From Rhodothermus marinus DSM 4252 (lineage in GTDB: Bacteria; Bacteroidota; Rhodothermia; Rhodothermales; Rhodothermaceae): DNA of 64,000 bases. Below the pieces are notes generated by a model, which saw only the letters and a program-made list of their open reading frames with translations, was not told where the DNA came from and ran no database searches. A program made the translations under genes and the position numbers. The stretch is from positions 2,212,874 through 2,276,873 of the forward strand of contig NC_013501.1 of the NCBI RefSeq assembly GCF_000024845.1, in the 5' to 3' direction. The stretch's first letter is position 1. Each line of letters opens with the position of its first letter. Shown one piece after another: positions 34,302-43,156 of the stretch.

Positions 34302-35886
34302 GGACAACTTCCGGCGGTTTGCAGGCAGATGCCTGGTGTACGTCGGCCTGCTGATCGGGTTCGGCACGAGCCGTCTGCTTTACGCCCAGTCCTCTCCGCC
34401 TTCCGACAGCGTGTCGCGTGTTGCCGCTTCGTTCAGGCTGGGTACGATTCGCATTCTCGAGAGCGGTCCGCTTTCGGCCGAAGTCGTTCGAGCCGCGCTG
34501 CCGTTTCGACCGGGAGATCGCCTGAACGCCGAGCGGCTGCAGGCCGGACTGGAAGCCGTCGCCCGCCGCTACGCCGAGGCGGGCTATCCGCTGGCCCGCG
34601 TCATCATCCGCCAGCTCGACCAGGATCCCGCTCATCCCGACCGGTTGCTGCTGGCCCTTGCCGTGGAGCCCGGCCCTTGCCTGTACCTGGACCGCATCGT
34701 GCTGCGGGGCACCCGACGCACCCGCCCGGATTTTGTCGCCCGGCTGCTGAACCTTCAGATCGGCCGCAGGCTACGCGCCTTCAACCCGGAGCGCATGCAG
34801 GAACGACTAACCGCCACGGGCCTGTTTCGCCGCGTCGATCCGCCGGAGCTGTACCTGACCGGCGACACCACGGCCGCCCTGGTCTTTCCGCTGGAAGAAG
34901 CCCCGCCCGGATCGTTCGACCTGCTGCTGGGCTACCAGCCACCCGGTGCAGGTGCCGGTGGCGTGGTGGGCAGCGGCCATCTGCAACTTCGCCACCTTTT
35001 CGGCGCCGGCCGGGAACTGGACGTGCAACTGGAGCGACTGCCCGGCCGTGTCAGCCGCTTTCGGCTGGAGGCGGCCGATCCGTTCCTGCCGGGCACGTCG
35101 TTCTCGCTTCGCCTGGGTTTTGCCGGACACCAGCAGGATTCCACCTACAACCGTCAAGATTTCCGGCTGGTGCTGGGCTACCGCTTTCCGTCCGGCCTGC
35201 AGCTAACGGCTTCCTGGCGGCGCGAGGCCACCCGTCCCGGTCCCGCCGGCCTGCGCCTGGAAGACGGACGGCAACGCATCGCCCGGGGGACGGCCACGCT
35301 GTTCGGCGTTGGGCTGCGCTGGGAGCAACTGGATCACCCGCTCGCACCGCGCCAGGGGCTGACGCTGACGGTCCAGGCCGAGCGCGGCCGCAAAACCTGG
35401 AGCGCCCGCCAGGTGAGTGGTGGCGATACGCTCCGGGTACACGAACGCTTCCGCCAGGATCGCCTTGAAGCCATGCTGCGCTTCTACGGCCCCCTGGCCG
35501 CCCGACTCGTGCTCGTCGGCGGCGGCGAGCTGGCCCTGCTCCGCGCCGACCGGTACGACGCGGCGGATTTCTATCGCCTGGGCGGCGCCCGCTCGCTGCG
35601 CGGCTATAACGAAGAGCAGTTTGCCGGCCACCGGACTGCCCGCCTGCTGGCCGAAATTCGCTACCTGTTGACGCCGCCGACCTTTATCTTTGGATTTCTG
35701 GATCTGGGCTACGTGGCCACGCCATCGCTGCCCGGCACCGAGCCCCGAACGGCCTGGCATCCGGGCTACGGGCTGGGCCTTCAGCTTCAGACCGGCGCGG
35801 GGCTGCTCAACCTGAGCTACGCGCTGAACCCGGACGAGCCGCTGCTGGACGGCCGGATTCATCTGCAACTGGTTTTTGCGCTCTAA
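34300..35886 (+). CDS. BamA/TamA-family outer-membrane protein (POTRA + beta-barrel)
   Basis: A 528-residue exported protein: signal peptide ([18 protein letters not shown], then QSS), POTRA-like repeats ([40 protein letters not shown]) and a C-terminal Omp85-type barrel with [20 protein letters not shown], the conserved barrel motif with RGY, ending HLQLVFAL with a terminal aromatic/Leu strand. It is shorter than BamA (fewer POTRAs), nearer TamA or a patatin-less Omp85. The start overlaps that of mutY on the other strand, and rsmE follows after two bases. Confidence 0.9.
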   Translation: MDNFRRFAGRCLVYVGLLIGFGTSRLLYAQSSPPSDSVSRVAASFRLGTIRILESGPLSAEVVRAALPFRPGDRLNAERLQAGLEAVARRYAEAGYPLARVIIRQLDQDPAHPDRLLLALAVEPGPCLYLDRIVLRGTRRTRPDFVARLLNLQIGRRLRAFNPERMQERLTATGLFRRVDPPELYLTGDTTAALVFPLEEAPPGSFDLLLGYQPPGAGAGGVVGSGHLQLRHLFGAGRELDVQLERLPGRVSRFRLEAADPFLPGTSFSLRLGFAGHQQDSTYNRQDFRLVLGYRFPSGLQLTASWRREATRPGPAGLRLEDGRQRIARGTATLFGVGLRWEQLDHPLAPRQGLTLTVQAERGRKTWSARQVSGGDTLRVHERFRQDRLEAMLRFYGPLAARLVLVGGGELALLRADRYDAADFYRLGGARSLRGYNEEQFAGHRTARLLAEIRYLLTPPTFIFGFLDLGYVATPSLPGTEPRTAWHPGYGLGLQLQTGAGLLNLSYALNPDEPLLDGRIHLQLVFAL

Positions 35887-35888
35887 TC

Positions 35889-36608
35889 ATGACCACCACC
35901 TTCTACGCGCCTCCGGAGGCCTTCCGCGACGGGTGGGTCCGGTTGCCCGACGACGAGGCCCACCACGCCGTGCGCGTGCTGCGCCACCGGCCGGGCGACG
36001 AAGTGATCGTCGTGGACGGCGTGGGCGGCTGGCACCGCCTGCGCCTGGAGCTGGTGGATCGCCAGGGCGTGCAGGGCCGCGTGCTGGAAACGCGCCGCGA
36101 CGTCGGCGAACCGCCCTATCGCCTGACCATCGGGCTGGCGCTGCTCAAGCAGACCGCCCGCTTCGAAACCTTCCTGGAAAAAGCCGTCGAACTGGGTGTT
36201 GCGGCCATCGTGCCGCTGCTCACGGCCCGCACCGAGCGCACGCATTTTCGTCCGGAACGCGCCCGTCGCTTGCTCATCGCCGCCATGAAGCAGTGCGGCC
36301 GCAGCCGCCTTCCGCTGCTGCATGCGCCCCGGCCATTTGCGGAGGTGCTGCACGATCCGGCCGCGCTCCGCCTACTCTGCCACGAGCAGCCCGACCGCCC
36401 GCGCCACCCCATACACGAACTGCTTCGCCGACCGGTCGGCGACGCGCTCGTGCTCGTCGGCCCCGAGGGTGGCTTCACCAGCGACGAAGTCCTTCAGGCC
36501 GAAGCGGCCGGCTTCCAGACGGTGTCGCTGGGCGCGCGTCGCCTTCGCGCCGAAACCGCCGCGCTGGTGGCCGCCAGCGCGTTTCTGATCTGTCAGGACC
36601 ACCGATAA
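35889..36608 (+). CDS. rsmE: 16S rRNA m3U1498 methyltransferase RsmE
   Basis: A 239-residue SPOUT-class methyltransferase that methylates U1498 of 16S rRNA. The N-terminal PUA-like domain starts FYAPPEAF and [17 protein letters not shown] (the HHxxVLR mark), followed by [31 protein letters not shown] and the SPOUT knot [13 protein letters not shown] ending [17 protein letters not shown]. Starts two bases after the Omp85-type gene and reads on toward the YbjQ-like gene. Confidence 0.96.
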   Translation: MTTTFYAPPEAFRDGWVRLPDDEAHHAVRVLRHRPGDEVIVVDGVGGWHRLRLELVDRQGVQGRVLETRRDVGEPPYRLTIGLALLKQTARFETFLEKAVELGVAAIVPLLTARTERTHFRPERARRLLIAAMKQCGRSRLPLLHAPRPFAEVLHDPAALRLLCHEQPDRPRHPIHELLRRPVGDALVLVGPEGGFTSDEVLQAEAAGFQTVSLGARRLRAETAALVAASAFLICQDHR

Positions 36609-36625
36609 ACCAGACCGGAAGAACC

Positions 36626-36952
36626 ATGCTCAAAAGTACAACCTCTTCCATCGAAGGACGCCGCATCACGAAGTACCACGGGATCGTGACCGGCGAGGCC
36701 ATTCTGGGCGCCAACGTTTTCCGGGATCTGTTTGCCGGCATCCGCGACATCATCGGCGGACGCTCGGCCGCCTACGAAAAAGAGCTGCGCAAGGCGCGCG
36801 AGCTGGCCTTCGCCGAAATGGAGGAAGAGGCCCGTCAGCTCGGCGCCAACGCGATCGTAGGCATCGACATCGACTACGAGACGATCCAGATCGGTGGCGG
36901 CGGCAACATGCTCATGGTCAGCGTCAGCGGCACGGCCGTCACCGTGGCGTAG
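36626..36952 (+). CDS. YbjQ/UPF0145 heavy-metal-binding-like protein
   Basis: A 108-residue protein of the YbjQ/UPF0145 fold: [38 protein letters not shown], an acidic/basic helix, and [19 protein letters not shown]. The family forms stable beta-rich oligomers; its biochemical role is not known despite the heavy-metal label. It starts 17 bases after rsmE. Confidence 0.9.
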   Translation: MLKSTTSSIEGRRITKYHGIVTGEAILGANVFRDLFAGIRDIIGGRSAAYEKELRKARELAFAEMEEEARQLGANAIVGIDIDYETIQIGGGGNMLMVSVSGTAVTVA

Positions 36953-37048
36953 GTGCTTCGATTTTTGAAAGAAAATTGCCGGGACCCGCGTGACGGAAGT
37001 CCGTCCGTCGTAGTTTGGGCCGAGTCGCTGACAGACCAAACATTACGC

Positions 37049-37603
37049 ATGGCCGAAGAACAGACGCTCAGGTCCGAGCAGGTTTTCGACGGACGCCTGC
37101 TCAAGGTGTATCGAGACGAGGTGGCATTGCCGGACGGCCGCCATTCGGTGCGCGAGTGGATCGATCATCCGGGCGCCTCGGCCGTGGTGCCGCTGTTTCC
37201 GGACGGCACCACCGTGCTGGTGCGGCAGTTTCGCTATCCGCCCCGTCGCTTTTTTCTGGAGGTGCCGGCCGGCAAACTGGACCGTCCCGGCGAAGATCCG
37301 GAAACCGTAGCGCGACGCGAACTGGAGGAAGAGACCGGCTGGCAGGCCCGCACGCTGATCCACCTGGCCTCGCTCTATCCCTGCATCGGCTACAGCAACG
37401 AACTCATCCATTTCTACCTGGCCCGCGATCTGGAGCCGGGCCGCCAGCAACTGGCCGAAGGGGAATGGCTCGAGGTGGTGCGCATGCCGCTGGAAGAAGC
37501 CTTCGCCAAAGCCCGGCGCGGTGAAATCGCCGACATGAAATCGACGGCCGCCCTGTTGCTGGCCGAAGCCTTTCTTCAAAAAAACGACAAGGCTGTTGGA
37601 TAA
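37049..37603 (+). CDS. Nudix hydrolase (ADP-ribose pyrophosphatase type)
   Basis: A 184-residue Nudix protein. The Nudix box is GKLDRPGEDPETVARRELEE, then ETGW (G-x5-E-x7-REUxEExGU), preceded by QFRYPPRRFFLEVPAG, which is typical of ADP-sugar pyrophosphatases. It probably hydrolyses ADP-ribose or related sugar nucleotides. The start at 37049 was preferred to an upstream ATG at 36953 because homology begins there. It is about 60 bases upstream of secG. Confidence 0.93.
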   Translation: MAEEQTLRSEQVFDGRLLKVYRDEVALPDGRHSVREWIDHPGASAVVPLFPDGTTVLVRQFRYPPRRFFLEVPAGKLDRPGEDPETVARRELEEETGWQARTLIHLASLYPCIGYSNELIHFYLARDLEPGRQQLAEGEWLEVVRMPLEEAFAKARRGEIADMKSTAALLLAEAFLQKNDKAVG

Positions 37604-37628
37604 AAGGCGCCCCCTGCCGTATCTTTGC
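37595..37628 (+). promoter_or_regulatory. Candidate Bacteroidota-type promoter for secG
   Basis: TATCTTTG at 37620-37627 matches the Bacteroidota -7 box TAnnTTTG, with TTG at 37596-37598 as a -33-like element 21 bases upstream. It lies about 40 bases before the secG ATG. Promoter use is inferred from motif and spacing only. Confidence 0.5.
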
Positions 37629-37666
37629 AGGACCGATTGCCACGACCTCAACATGCGCGGACGCTC

Positions 37667-38020
37667 ATGTTTACGTTTCTGATCATTCTGATTACGCTGA
37701 TTGCGATCCTGCTGGTGCTGGTGGTGCTGCTGCAGAGCGGCCGCGGCGGCGGCCTGGCCGGCATTGCCGCGGGCGGTGCCCAGCAGGTGCTGGGAGCCCG
37801 TCAGGCGCCCGACATCCTGGAAAAGACCACGTGGACGCTGGCCGTCATCTTCATCGTGCTCTGCATTCTGACGAACTTCACGATCGACACGACCGAGCGC
37901 CGCGAGAGCATCATTCAGCAGCGGGCGCAGCAGGAAGAGGTGCAGCCCACCGTGCCGCCGGCCGAGCAACAGGCCACACCACCTGCTCCGTCGGGCAACC
38001 AGCAGAACGAACAGAACTGA
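37667..38020 (+). CDS. secG: Preprotein translocase subunit SecG
   Basis: A 117-residue inner-membrane component of SecYEG. Two hydrophobic helices (MFTFLIILITLIAILLVLVV and LAVIFIVLCILTNFT) flank the conserved cytosolic loop SGRGGGLAGIAAGGAQQVLG. A low-complexity, Gln/Pro-rich tail follows. ATG at 37667 was chosen over 37625 because the first helix begins there. A hairpin terminator follows the stop. Confidence 0.92.
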   Translation: MFTFLIILITLIAILLVLVVLLQSGRGGGLAGIAAGGAQQVLGARQAPDILEKTTWTLAVIFIVLCILTNFTIDTTERRESIIQQRAQQEEVQPTVPPAEQQATPPAPSGNQQNEQN

Positions 38021-38040
38021 GCCGCATCCTTTCGGCAAAG

Positions 38041-38075
38041 AAGAAGGGCCGCTCTGGAGGGCGGCCTTCTTTTTT
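38041..38075 (+). terminator. secG terminator
   Basis: Hairpin AAGAAGG-CCGC / GCGG-CCTTCTT with one bulged G and an 8-nt loop, ending in a run of T on the plus strand. It lies 20 bases past the secG stop codon. Confidence 0.75.
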
Positions 38076-38236
38076 ATGCAGGCGAAGAGGGGCACACGAC
38101 GACCCGTCCCCATCGCGTAAGGCGAACCACCGGGATGGCACCATCCCGCCCCGGCGCATCAGCGCGCACATTCATATCGCGCCGAACGACGTCGCTCCAG
38201 ATACGGTGGCCTGCCTCAGGACGGGCACCCAACAAA

Positions 38237-38267
38237 AAAGCGCCCGCCTTTGGAAGGCGGGCGCTTT
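38237..38267 (-). terminator. Terminator after the tRNA-His/tRNA-Glu pair
   Basis: A perfect 14-bp stem (AAAGCGCCCGCCTT / AAGGCGGGCGCTTT) with a 3-nt loop, followed on the minus strand by a T run. It lies two bases beyond the tRNA-Glu 3' end and closes the tRNA transcription unit. Confidence 0.85.
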
Positions 38268-38268
38268 G

Positions 38269-38341
38269 TGCCGCGTACGGGATTTGAACCCGTGTTACCG
38301 GCTTGAAAGACCGGCGTCCTAGACCCCTAGACGAACGCGGC
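38269..38341 (-). tRNA. tRNA-Glu (TTC)
   Basis: Full cloverleaf on the minus strand. Acceptor GCCGCGT pairs with ACGCGGC, the anticodon loop is CTTTCAA (anticodon TTC), and the T arm is CGGGTTCAAATCCCG. The CCA end is not encoded. It is downstream of tRNA-His in the same direction. Confidence 0.97.
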
Positions 38342-38357
38342 AGGTACAGAGAAAAAG

Positions 38358-38432
38358 GGTGACCGAGGGGACTTGAACCCCCGACCTCCAGGGCCACAAC
38401 CTGGCGCTCTAACCAGCTGAGCTACGGTCACC
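38358..38432 (-). tRNA. tRNA-His (GTG)
   Basis: Cloverleaf on the minus strand with acceptor GTGACCG pairing with CGGTCAC, anticodon arm CCAGG-TTGTGGC-CCTGG (anticodon GTG) and T arm GGGGGTTCAAGTCCCCT. A G precedes the acceptor (G-1) opposite C73, the histidine identity pair, here genomically encoded. CCA is not encoded. It is 16 bases upstream of tRNA-Glu. Confidence 0.97.
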
Positions 38433-38531
38433 ACGTCGTGGTGAGAGACTGCAATTTAGCAGAACGGCGCTTGTTTCTCAAGGATCCGGACCCGCTCCGG
38501 GATAAACTTTTGGTGGACGGACCGTGAGTCT

Positions 38532-40859
38532 TCATCGAAGAATCGCCACCTTGCCGTAGGCGGTGCCCTCGCCGTTCTGTCCGACGGCCACGATCAGATA
38601 GACGCCCGAAGGCACCGGACGCCCGTAGCGATCGCGTCCGTCCCAGCGCACGCGGCCTCCCCGCGTTTCGAAGCTGGTCACCAGGCGGCCGTCTACCGTT
38701 ACGATCCGTAGCTCGGTCGCTTCGACCAGGCCTTCAATGAACACCATCGCGTCTTCTTCCGGCCCGACGCGCACCGGGTTCGGGTAAACAAACAGCGGCC
38801 GCGCCTGTTCCGCCGGCGCGATGGCGTCGCCCTGGTAGCTGACGAGCCCGGCGGCCGTCGCCAGAAAGACGCGTCCGCTCCGCGCATCGACGGCCACGGC
38901 CTGCACCACGTCGGACAGCAGCGGGCTGTTCTCCTGTGTGAAATGTTCGGCAATCCGGAAATCCACGCCTGCCTGCTCGACCACATAGACGCCGTCGTCG
39001 GTGGCCACCCAGAGCCGGTTGGCCGGATCGACGGCCAGGTCGTTCACCGAGAGGCCGCTGAGCAGAAAGGGGTTTTCGCCGGGCTGCCGGTCGGCCGCCA
39101 GCGGCCAGACGGGCACCGTGTTGGGATCGGCGGCCGCGAACGGGTTGTTAAGCACGTAGGCGAGCCCTTCGGTGGTGCCGATCCAGACGCGGCCGTCGCG
39201 ATCTTCGGCCAGCGCCTGCACGGCCACGCCCGGCAGACCCTGCCCCCCACCGCCCCGCTCGCTCAGGTAGCGGCAGGCGTCGTCGTCGGCCCGCGCCGGA
39301 TCGTCGCCCGGATCATAAAGGATCAGCCCCGTATTGATCCGCAGGTTGCCGCGGCTTACCGCCACGATCCAGAGCTGGCCGTACTCGTCCACCAGCAGCC
39401 GCCCCAGCGTCGTGCTGAGCGAGTTGATGCAGGATGGGATCGGCGCGCGCTGCCAGGTGCCGTCGGGCAATCGCACGTGCAGCGGATGAGGTGCGGTCAG
39501 GTTGGCCACCCAGAGCCGCCCTTCCGGGTCGGATCCCAGTCCCCGCACGATGATGAAGCTACTCGTGCCGGCGGCCGGCTCCAGCGTGGAGTTGGTGGCG
39601 TCGTAGAAAATCAGCGTGCTGTCCGGTGCGACCTGCACCAGCCCGTTCCCATCAGATCCCACCCAGACGTTTCCGGCCGCGTCGGCATACACCGGCCGAA
39701 ACGCCGAGCGCCCACCCAGTATAGCGGGTAGAAAGGCCGTCCATCGTCCGTCAGGGGCCATCCGGTGAAACCCGGCCGTGCCGCCGGTCGCCACATCGGT
39801 GGCCCACAGGTTGCCGGCGGGATCGATCGCCAGATCGGCAAAGACGTTCACATAGGGTCCGTCGGGCAGGATCTTTTCCAGAACGTCCAGGCCTGTCGCC
39901 CCGGCATCGGGCACGGCCGCCCGCAGCAGGCCGTTTTCGCCATCACCGATCCAGAGCGTCTCGCCGTCGGTAGCCAGCCGCAGCGGACGTCCCAGGCTGT
40001 CGCTCCCGAGCGTCTGCACCGATGTCGTCGCGTCGACACGCAGCACCCGATTGCCGGCCGTCCCCAGCAACAGATCGCCCAGTGGTTGCAGGTCGGTGAC
40101 GGCCTCGCCCTCCCAGCGAAGCTCGTAGCTCCCATCAGGCTGCCGCACCGCCAGCCCACGCTCCAGCCCGACGTACAGGGTCTGGCCGTGCAGGGCGATC
40201 GAACGCACCGGCAACTGGCCGTCCAGCCCCTCAGACTCCATCGTCCAGGCGCCCGGATCCTTCAGGTTGGGATGGCTCAGCGGTGCGTAGGCCACCCCCT
40301 GGGCCGTGGCCAGCCAGAGCGTCGGCTGCCCGTCGGGACCGGGACCGACCGTCAGATCATAGACGGCCATGTCCGAAAACGTGCCGAATTGCGTGTAGGT
40401 ATCGCGCACGACCCCGTTCACCGGATCGAACACGACCACGCCGAAAGCCGTGGCCACCAGCAGTGTATCGCCCTGCATGCGCAGCCGGAAGATCTGCCGG
40501 TCCGGGAAGCGCTCGGCTCGTGCGATGTCGAAAAAGGCGCGAATGGTACCGCCGGCCGGATCGAGCCGGTCGATCACGCCATCGCCGTAGCCGATCCAGA
40601 GCGTCTGCCGCCGGGCATCCCAGGCCAGCGCCCGGACGCCCACCTGATGCAGGCCCTCGACGGCCGTAAAGCGCTGCAGGCTACCGTCTTCCGGGCTGTA
40701 GCGAAACACCCCACCGCCGGTCGCCACCCAGACGCTTGAAGGAGCCAGCGCCAGATCGGTTACCTGTCGCATCGAAGTATGGGCCTGCCAGCGACCGGCC
40801 GGTTGCGCCTGAACGCTTCCGAGCAGCCCCATCAGCACCAGCAGCCACAGCCCGCGCAT
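38532..40859 (-). CDS. porZ: PorZ-like T9SS surface protein (beta-propeller with C-terminal sorting-like domain)
   Basis: A 775-residue exported protein. Signal peptide (LWLLVLMGLLGSVQA, then QPAG) and WQAHTSMRQVTDLALAPSSV at the start, a PorZ N-terminal signature. The middle carries two-component-regulator-propeller repeats (ALAEDRDGRVWIGTTEGLAY; DLAVDPANRLWVATDDGVYV), which build two beta-propellers. The C-terminal segment FVYPNPVRVGPEEDAMVFI, with YGRPVPSGVYLIV, is T9SS-CTD-like. PorZ belongs to the attachment complex that delivers anionic LPS to sortase PorU. The first ribH base follows closely, so the two are co-transcribed. Confidence 0.85.
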   Translation of the reverse strand: MRGLWLLVLMGLLGSVQAQPAGRWQAHTSMRQVTDLALAPSSVWVATGGGVFRYSPEDGSLQRFTAVEGLHQVGVRALAWDARRQTLWIGYGDGVIDRLDPAGGTIRAFFDIARAERFPDRQIFRLRMQGDTLLVATAFGVVVFDPVNGVVRDTYTQFGTFSDMAVYDLTVGPGPDGQPTLWLATAQGVAYAPLSHPNLKDPGAWTMESEGLDGQLPVRSIALHGQTLYVGLERGLAVRQPDGSYELRWEGEAVTDLQPLGDLLLGTAGNRVLRVDATTSVQTLGSDSLGRPLRLATDGETLWIGDGENGLLRAAVPDAGATGLDVLEKILPDGPYVNVFADLAIDPAGNLWATDVATGGTAGFHRMAPDGRWTAFLPAILGGRSAFRPVYADAAGNVWVGSDGNGLVQVAPDSTLIFYDATNSTLEPAAGTSSFIIVRGLGSDPEGRLWVANLTAPHPLHVRLPDGTWQRAPIPSCINSLSTTLGRLLVDEYGQLWIVAVSRGNLRINTGLILYDPGDDPARADDDACRYLSERGGGGQGLPGVAVQALAEDRDGRVWIGTTEGLAYVLNNPFAAADPNTVPVWPLAADRQPGENPFLLSGLSVNDLAVDPANRLWVATDDGVYVVEQAGVDFRIAEHFTQENSPLLSDVVQAVAVDARSGRVFLATAAGLVSYQGDAIAPAEQARPLFVYPNPVRVGPEEDAMVFIEGLVEATELRIVTVDGRLVTSFETRGGRVRWDGRDRYGRPVPSGVYLIVAVGQNGEGTAYGKVAILR

Positions 40860-40862
40860 GGT

Positions 40863-41330
40863 TCAATCCAGCTTGCGCATCAGATCGATCATCTCCAGCG
40901 CCGTCAGGGCCGCCTCGGCCCCTTTGTTGCCGGCTTTCGTGCCGGCCCGCTCGATGGCCTGCTCGATCGTGTCGGTCGTCAGCACCCCGAAAATTACAGG
41001 CACCTCGGTGTCGAGCATCGTGCGGGCCAGTCCCTGCGCAGCACCCCCGGCCACGTATTCGAAGTGGCTGGTGGCTCCCCGGATAACGGCCCCCAGACAG
41101 ATGATCGCGTCGTAGCGGCCCGAACGGGCCAGCTTGCGGGCAACCAGCGGCATCTCGAACGCACCGGGACAGCGCACCACCGTCACCTGGTCCATATCAA
41201 CCCCCTGGCGCTGGAGCACGTCCAGCGCCCCTTCAAGCAGACGCTCCGTGATAAAATGATTGAAGCGGCTGACCACGATGGCCAGCCGAACTCGCTCCGG
41301 ACGGTAGTGGCCTTCGATAAAAACGGGCAT
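40863..41330 (-). CDS. ribH: 6,7-dimethyl-8-ribityllumazine synthase
   Basis: A 155-residue enzyme of riboflavin synthesis that condenses 5-amino-6-ribitylaminouracil with dihydroxybutanone phosphate. It has [49 protein letters not shown] (the catalytic His after GATS) and [16 protein letters not shown]. It is followed after three bases by porZ, an odd pairing of metabolism and secretion. I see no FMN riboswitch core upstream. Confidence 0.97.
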   Translation of the reverse strand: MPVFIEGHYRPERVRLAIVVSRFNHFITERLLEGALDVLQRQGVDMDQVTVVRCPGAFEMPLVARKLARSGRYDAIICLGAVIRGATSHFEYVAGGAAQGLARTMLDTEVPVIFGVLTTDTIEQAIERAGTKAGNKGAEAALTALEMIDLMRKLD

Positions 41331-41478
41331 GGTCTTTCAGAACGACTTCGCTGAACGATTGCTATCCCGAGTTGAAAAATAGCACATTCGATCCGTTTCG
41401 GCTATGCTCGGCGCTCCTTGTCTGCACCATGCAGCTCAACATAGCAGACCACGAAAGCGCCAGTCAACCTGTTTCTCC

Positions 41479-41554
41479 GACGGCACGTCGCTTCGCTTCA
41501 TGCCCTGTTACGAGCAAAAACGCGTTTGTAGTACGCTACAGGCGTGAGCCGAAG
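41479..41554. repeat. Dispersed intergenic repeat, copy B
   Basis: It shares GACGGCAC-TCGCTTCGCTTC, TGCC, TTACGAGC, ACGCGTTTGTAG and GCGTGAGCCGAAGC-type blocks with copy A at 29069 and copy C at 41569. The exact shared core with copy A is AACGCGTTTGTAG. Confidence 0.55.
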
Positions 41555-41568
41555 CAGCGACCTGTCTG

Positions 41569-41655
41569 AGCGGCACTACGCTGTGCTTCGTGCCTAGCTA
41601 CGAGCAGGTTTGCAATGAGCCGCGGTGGCGGGTGTCATCCGTGCGAACCCGAGGC
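41569..41655. repeat. Dispersed intergenic repeat, copy C
   Basis: Adjacent to copy B in the same orientation: AGCGGCACTACGCT, CGTGCCTAGCTACGAGC, GGTTTGCAATG, AGCCGCGGTGGCG and GTGTCATCCG. It lines up with copy A over most of its length with small gaps and runs almost to the PHP stop codon. Confidence 0.55.
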
Positions 41656-41659
41656 TGCC

Positions 41660-42499
41660 CTACGCACGCGTTGCCTGGAGCGTCGCGCGCAACCGCTCCA
41701 CCCGCGGATACGGGATCGTGCAGGCGCCGAGCAGGGCGTCGTCTTCGGGCCGGTGCCCGTGATAATCGGACCCGCCCGTCTCCAGCAGCCCGAAATCCCG
41801 GGCCACCTGCCGGTAGTGCTGTACCAGGTAATAACTGTGCGCGGGATGGATCACCTCGATGCCGTCGATGCCGGCCTGCAGCAGTGCCCGGAAGACCCGA
41901 TCGCGCAGGTGCTCGCCCGGGTGGGCCAGCACGGCGATGCCACCCGCCTCGTGCAGGACGGCCACAGCTTCTTCGGCCGTCCAGGCCGGCTTGGGCACGT
42001 AGCCGGGGCCGCCGGGCAGCAGATAGCGCTGAAATGCCTCTCTGTAACTTTCGGCATAGCCAGCCGCCACGAGCGCCCGCGCCACATGCGGCCGCCCCGG
42101 CACGCCGTGGCCGACGGCCGTCTGCACCTGCTCCTCCGAAAGTCGCACGCCGACTTCCTGCAACCGCGCGAGCATGGCGGCCAGCCGTTCCTCTCGCGCC
42201 TTTCGGTAGGCGGTCAGTGCTTCGCGCAGCGCCGGATGATCCGGATCGAAAAAGTATCCCAGCAGGTGCACCTCCTCTTCTTCGACCTGCACGCTCAGCT
42301 CCACGCCGGGTATCACGACCATGGCCCATCGAGCGGCTGCCTGCCGGGCCTCCTCCAGGCCGTCGATCGTGTCGTGATCGGTGATCGCCACGCAGTAAAG
42401 TCCCGCCTCCCGGGCCCGTCGTACCAGCTCGGCCGGCGAAAGCCGGCCATCGGAACGGCTCGTGTGCAGGTGCAGATCGGCGCGGCGCAGGTCGAACAT
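41660..42499 (-). CDS. PHP-domain phosphoesterase (TrpH/RNase AM-like)
   Basis: A 279-residue metal-dependent phosphoesterase. It starts RADLHLHTSRSDGRLSPAEL (HxH motif I) and has YCVAITDHDTIDGLEEA (motif II), IPGVELSVQ (the GxE Glu), IAVLAHPGEHLRD (motif III His) and TGGSDYHGHRPED (motif IV DxH). The family removes 5' nucleotides from RNA or hydrolyses 3',5'-nucleotide bisphosphates. It stands alone, divergent from the HIT gene. Confidence 0.92.
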   Translation of the reverse strand: MFDLRRADLHLHTSRSDGRLSPAELVRRAREAGLYCVAITDHDTIDGLEEARQAAARWAMVVIPGVELSVQVEEEEVHLLGYFFDPDHPALREALTAYRKAREERLAAMLARLQEVGVRLSEEQVQTAVGHGVPGRPHVARALVAAGYAESYREAFQRYLLPGGPGYVPKPAWTAEEAVAVLHEAGGIAVLAHPGEHLRDRVFRALLQAGIDGIEVIHPAHSYYLVQHYRQVARDFGLLETGGSDYHGHRPEDDALLGACTIPYPRVERLRATLQATRA

Positions 42500-42614
42500 A
42501 CCGTTTCTCCGTCAGGTGCCCCTTTGCAACGTGCAAATTCCCCTTTAGTTTTAAGCCGGGCCGGATTTTTCCCGGCGGGCGGGCGTAGGAACGACGAACC
42601 AACCCGAAAACGCT

Positions 42615-43151
42615 ATGAAGCAGCTGTGGAGTCCCTGGCGTTCGCAGCACATCGAACGTGTGGTCGAGCAGCCGCTCAGCCGGCCGGGCGAGCCCTCGCT
42701 GTTCGTGCGCCTGGCCGCCGAGAACCGCGATGAGGAAAACCTGATCCTCTGGCGCGGCCAGCATGTTTTTGTTATCATGAATCTCTATCCTTACAATAAC
42801 GGCCACCTGATGATCGTGCCCTACCGTCAGGTGGCCGACTACGAGGCGCTGACGCCCGAGGAGCAGTGTGAAATGGCCCAGACCGTCGCCCGCTGCATTC
42901 GCTGGCTCAAGTATGCGTTGAAGCCCGACGGCTTCAACGTGGGCATGAACATCGGCAAGGTGGCCGGCGCCGGCATCCCGGACCACGTGCACCTGCACGT
43001 GGTGCCCCGCTGGGAGGGCGACACGAACTTCATGCCCACGCTGGCCGAGGTGAAGGTCATTCCCGAAGCGCTCCGCGACACCTACCGTAAGCTCCGGACG
43101 GCCATCGAAGCGCTGGAGTCCGACCACGAAGCCCCTGCCACTACCTCCTGA
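42615..43151 (+). CDS. HIT family hydrolase
   Basis: A 178-residue HIT-domain protein. The HIT motif is GIPDHVHLHVVPRWEGD (HxHxH with the catalytic His), and MNLYPYNNGHLMIVPYRQV is the upstream strand with conserved NGHLM. The length and N-terminal KQLWSPWRSQHI match the AP4A-phosphorylase/HIT branch. It probably acts on dinucleoside polyphosphates. It is followed by the flippase-like gene after five bases. Confidence 0.94.
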   Translation: MKQLWSPWRSQHIERVVEQPLSRPGEPSLFVRLAAENRDEENLILWRGQHVFVIMNLYPYNNGHLMIVPYRQVADYEALTPEEQCEMAQTVARCIRWLKYALKPDGFNVGMNIGKVAGAGIPDHVHLHVVPRWEGDTNFMPTLAEVKVIPEALRDTYRKLRTAIEALESDHEAPATTS

Positions 43152-43156
43152 CCCGC

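Larger units (their letters stand above)
41331..41659. other. 329-base intergenic stretch with two dispersed repeats
   Basis: Non-coding gap between ribH and the PHP gene. It contains two related repeat elements (listed separately) and no frame with coding character. The first 130 bases are more A/T rich and probably hold the ribH promoter on the minus strand. Confidence 0.7.

Noticed and set aside
41331-41480. Possible FMN riboswitch upstream of ribH
   Set aside because: I cannot find the conserved RFN core segments in the leader, and ribH sits apart from other rib genes.
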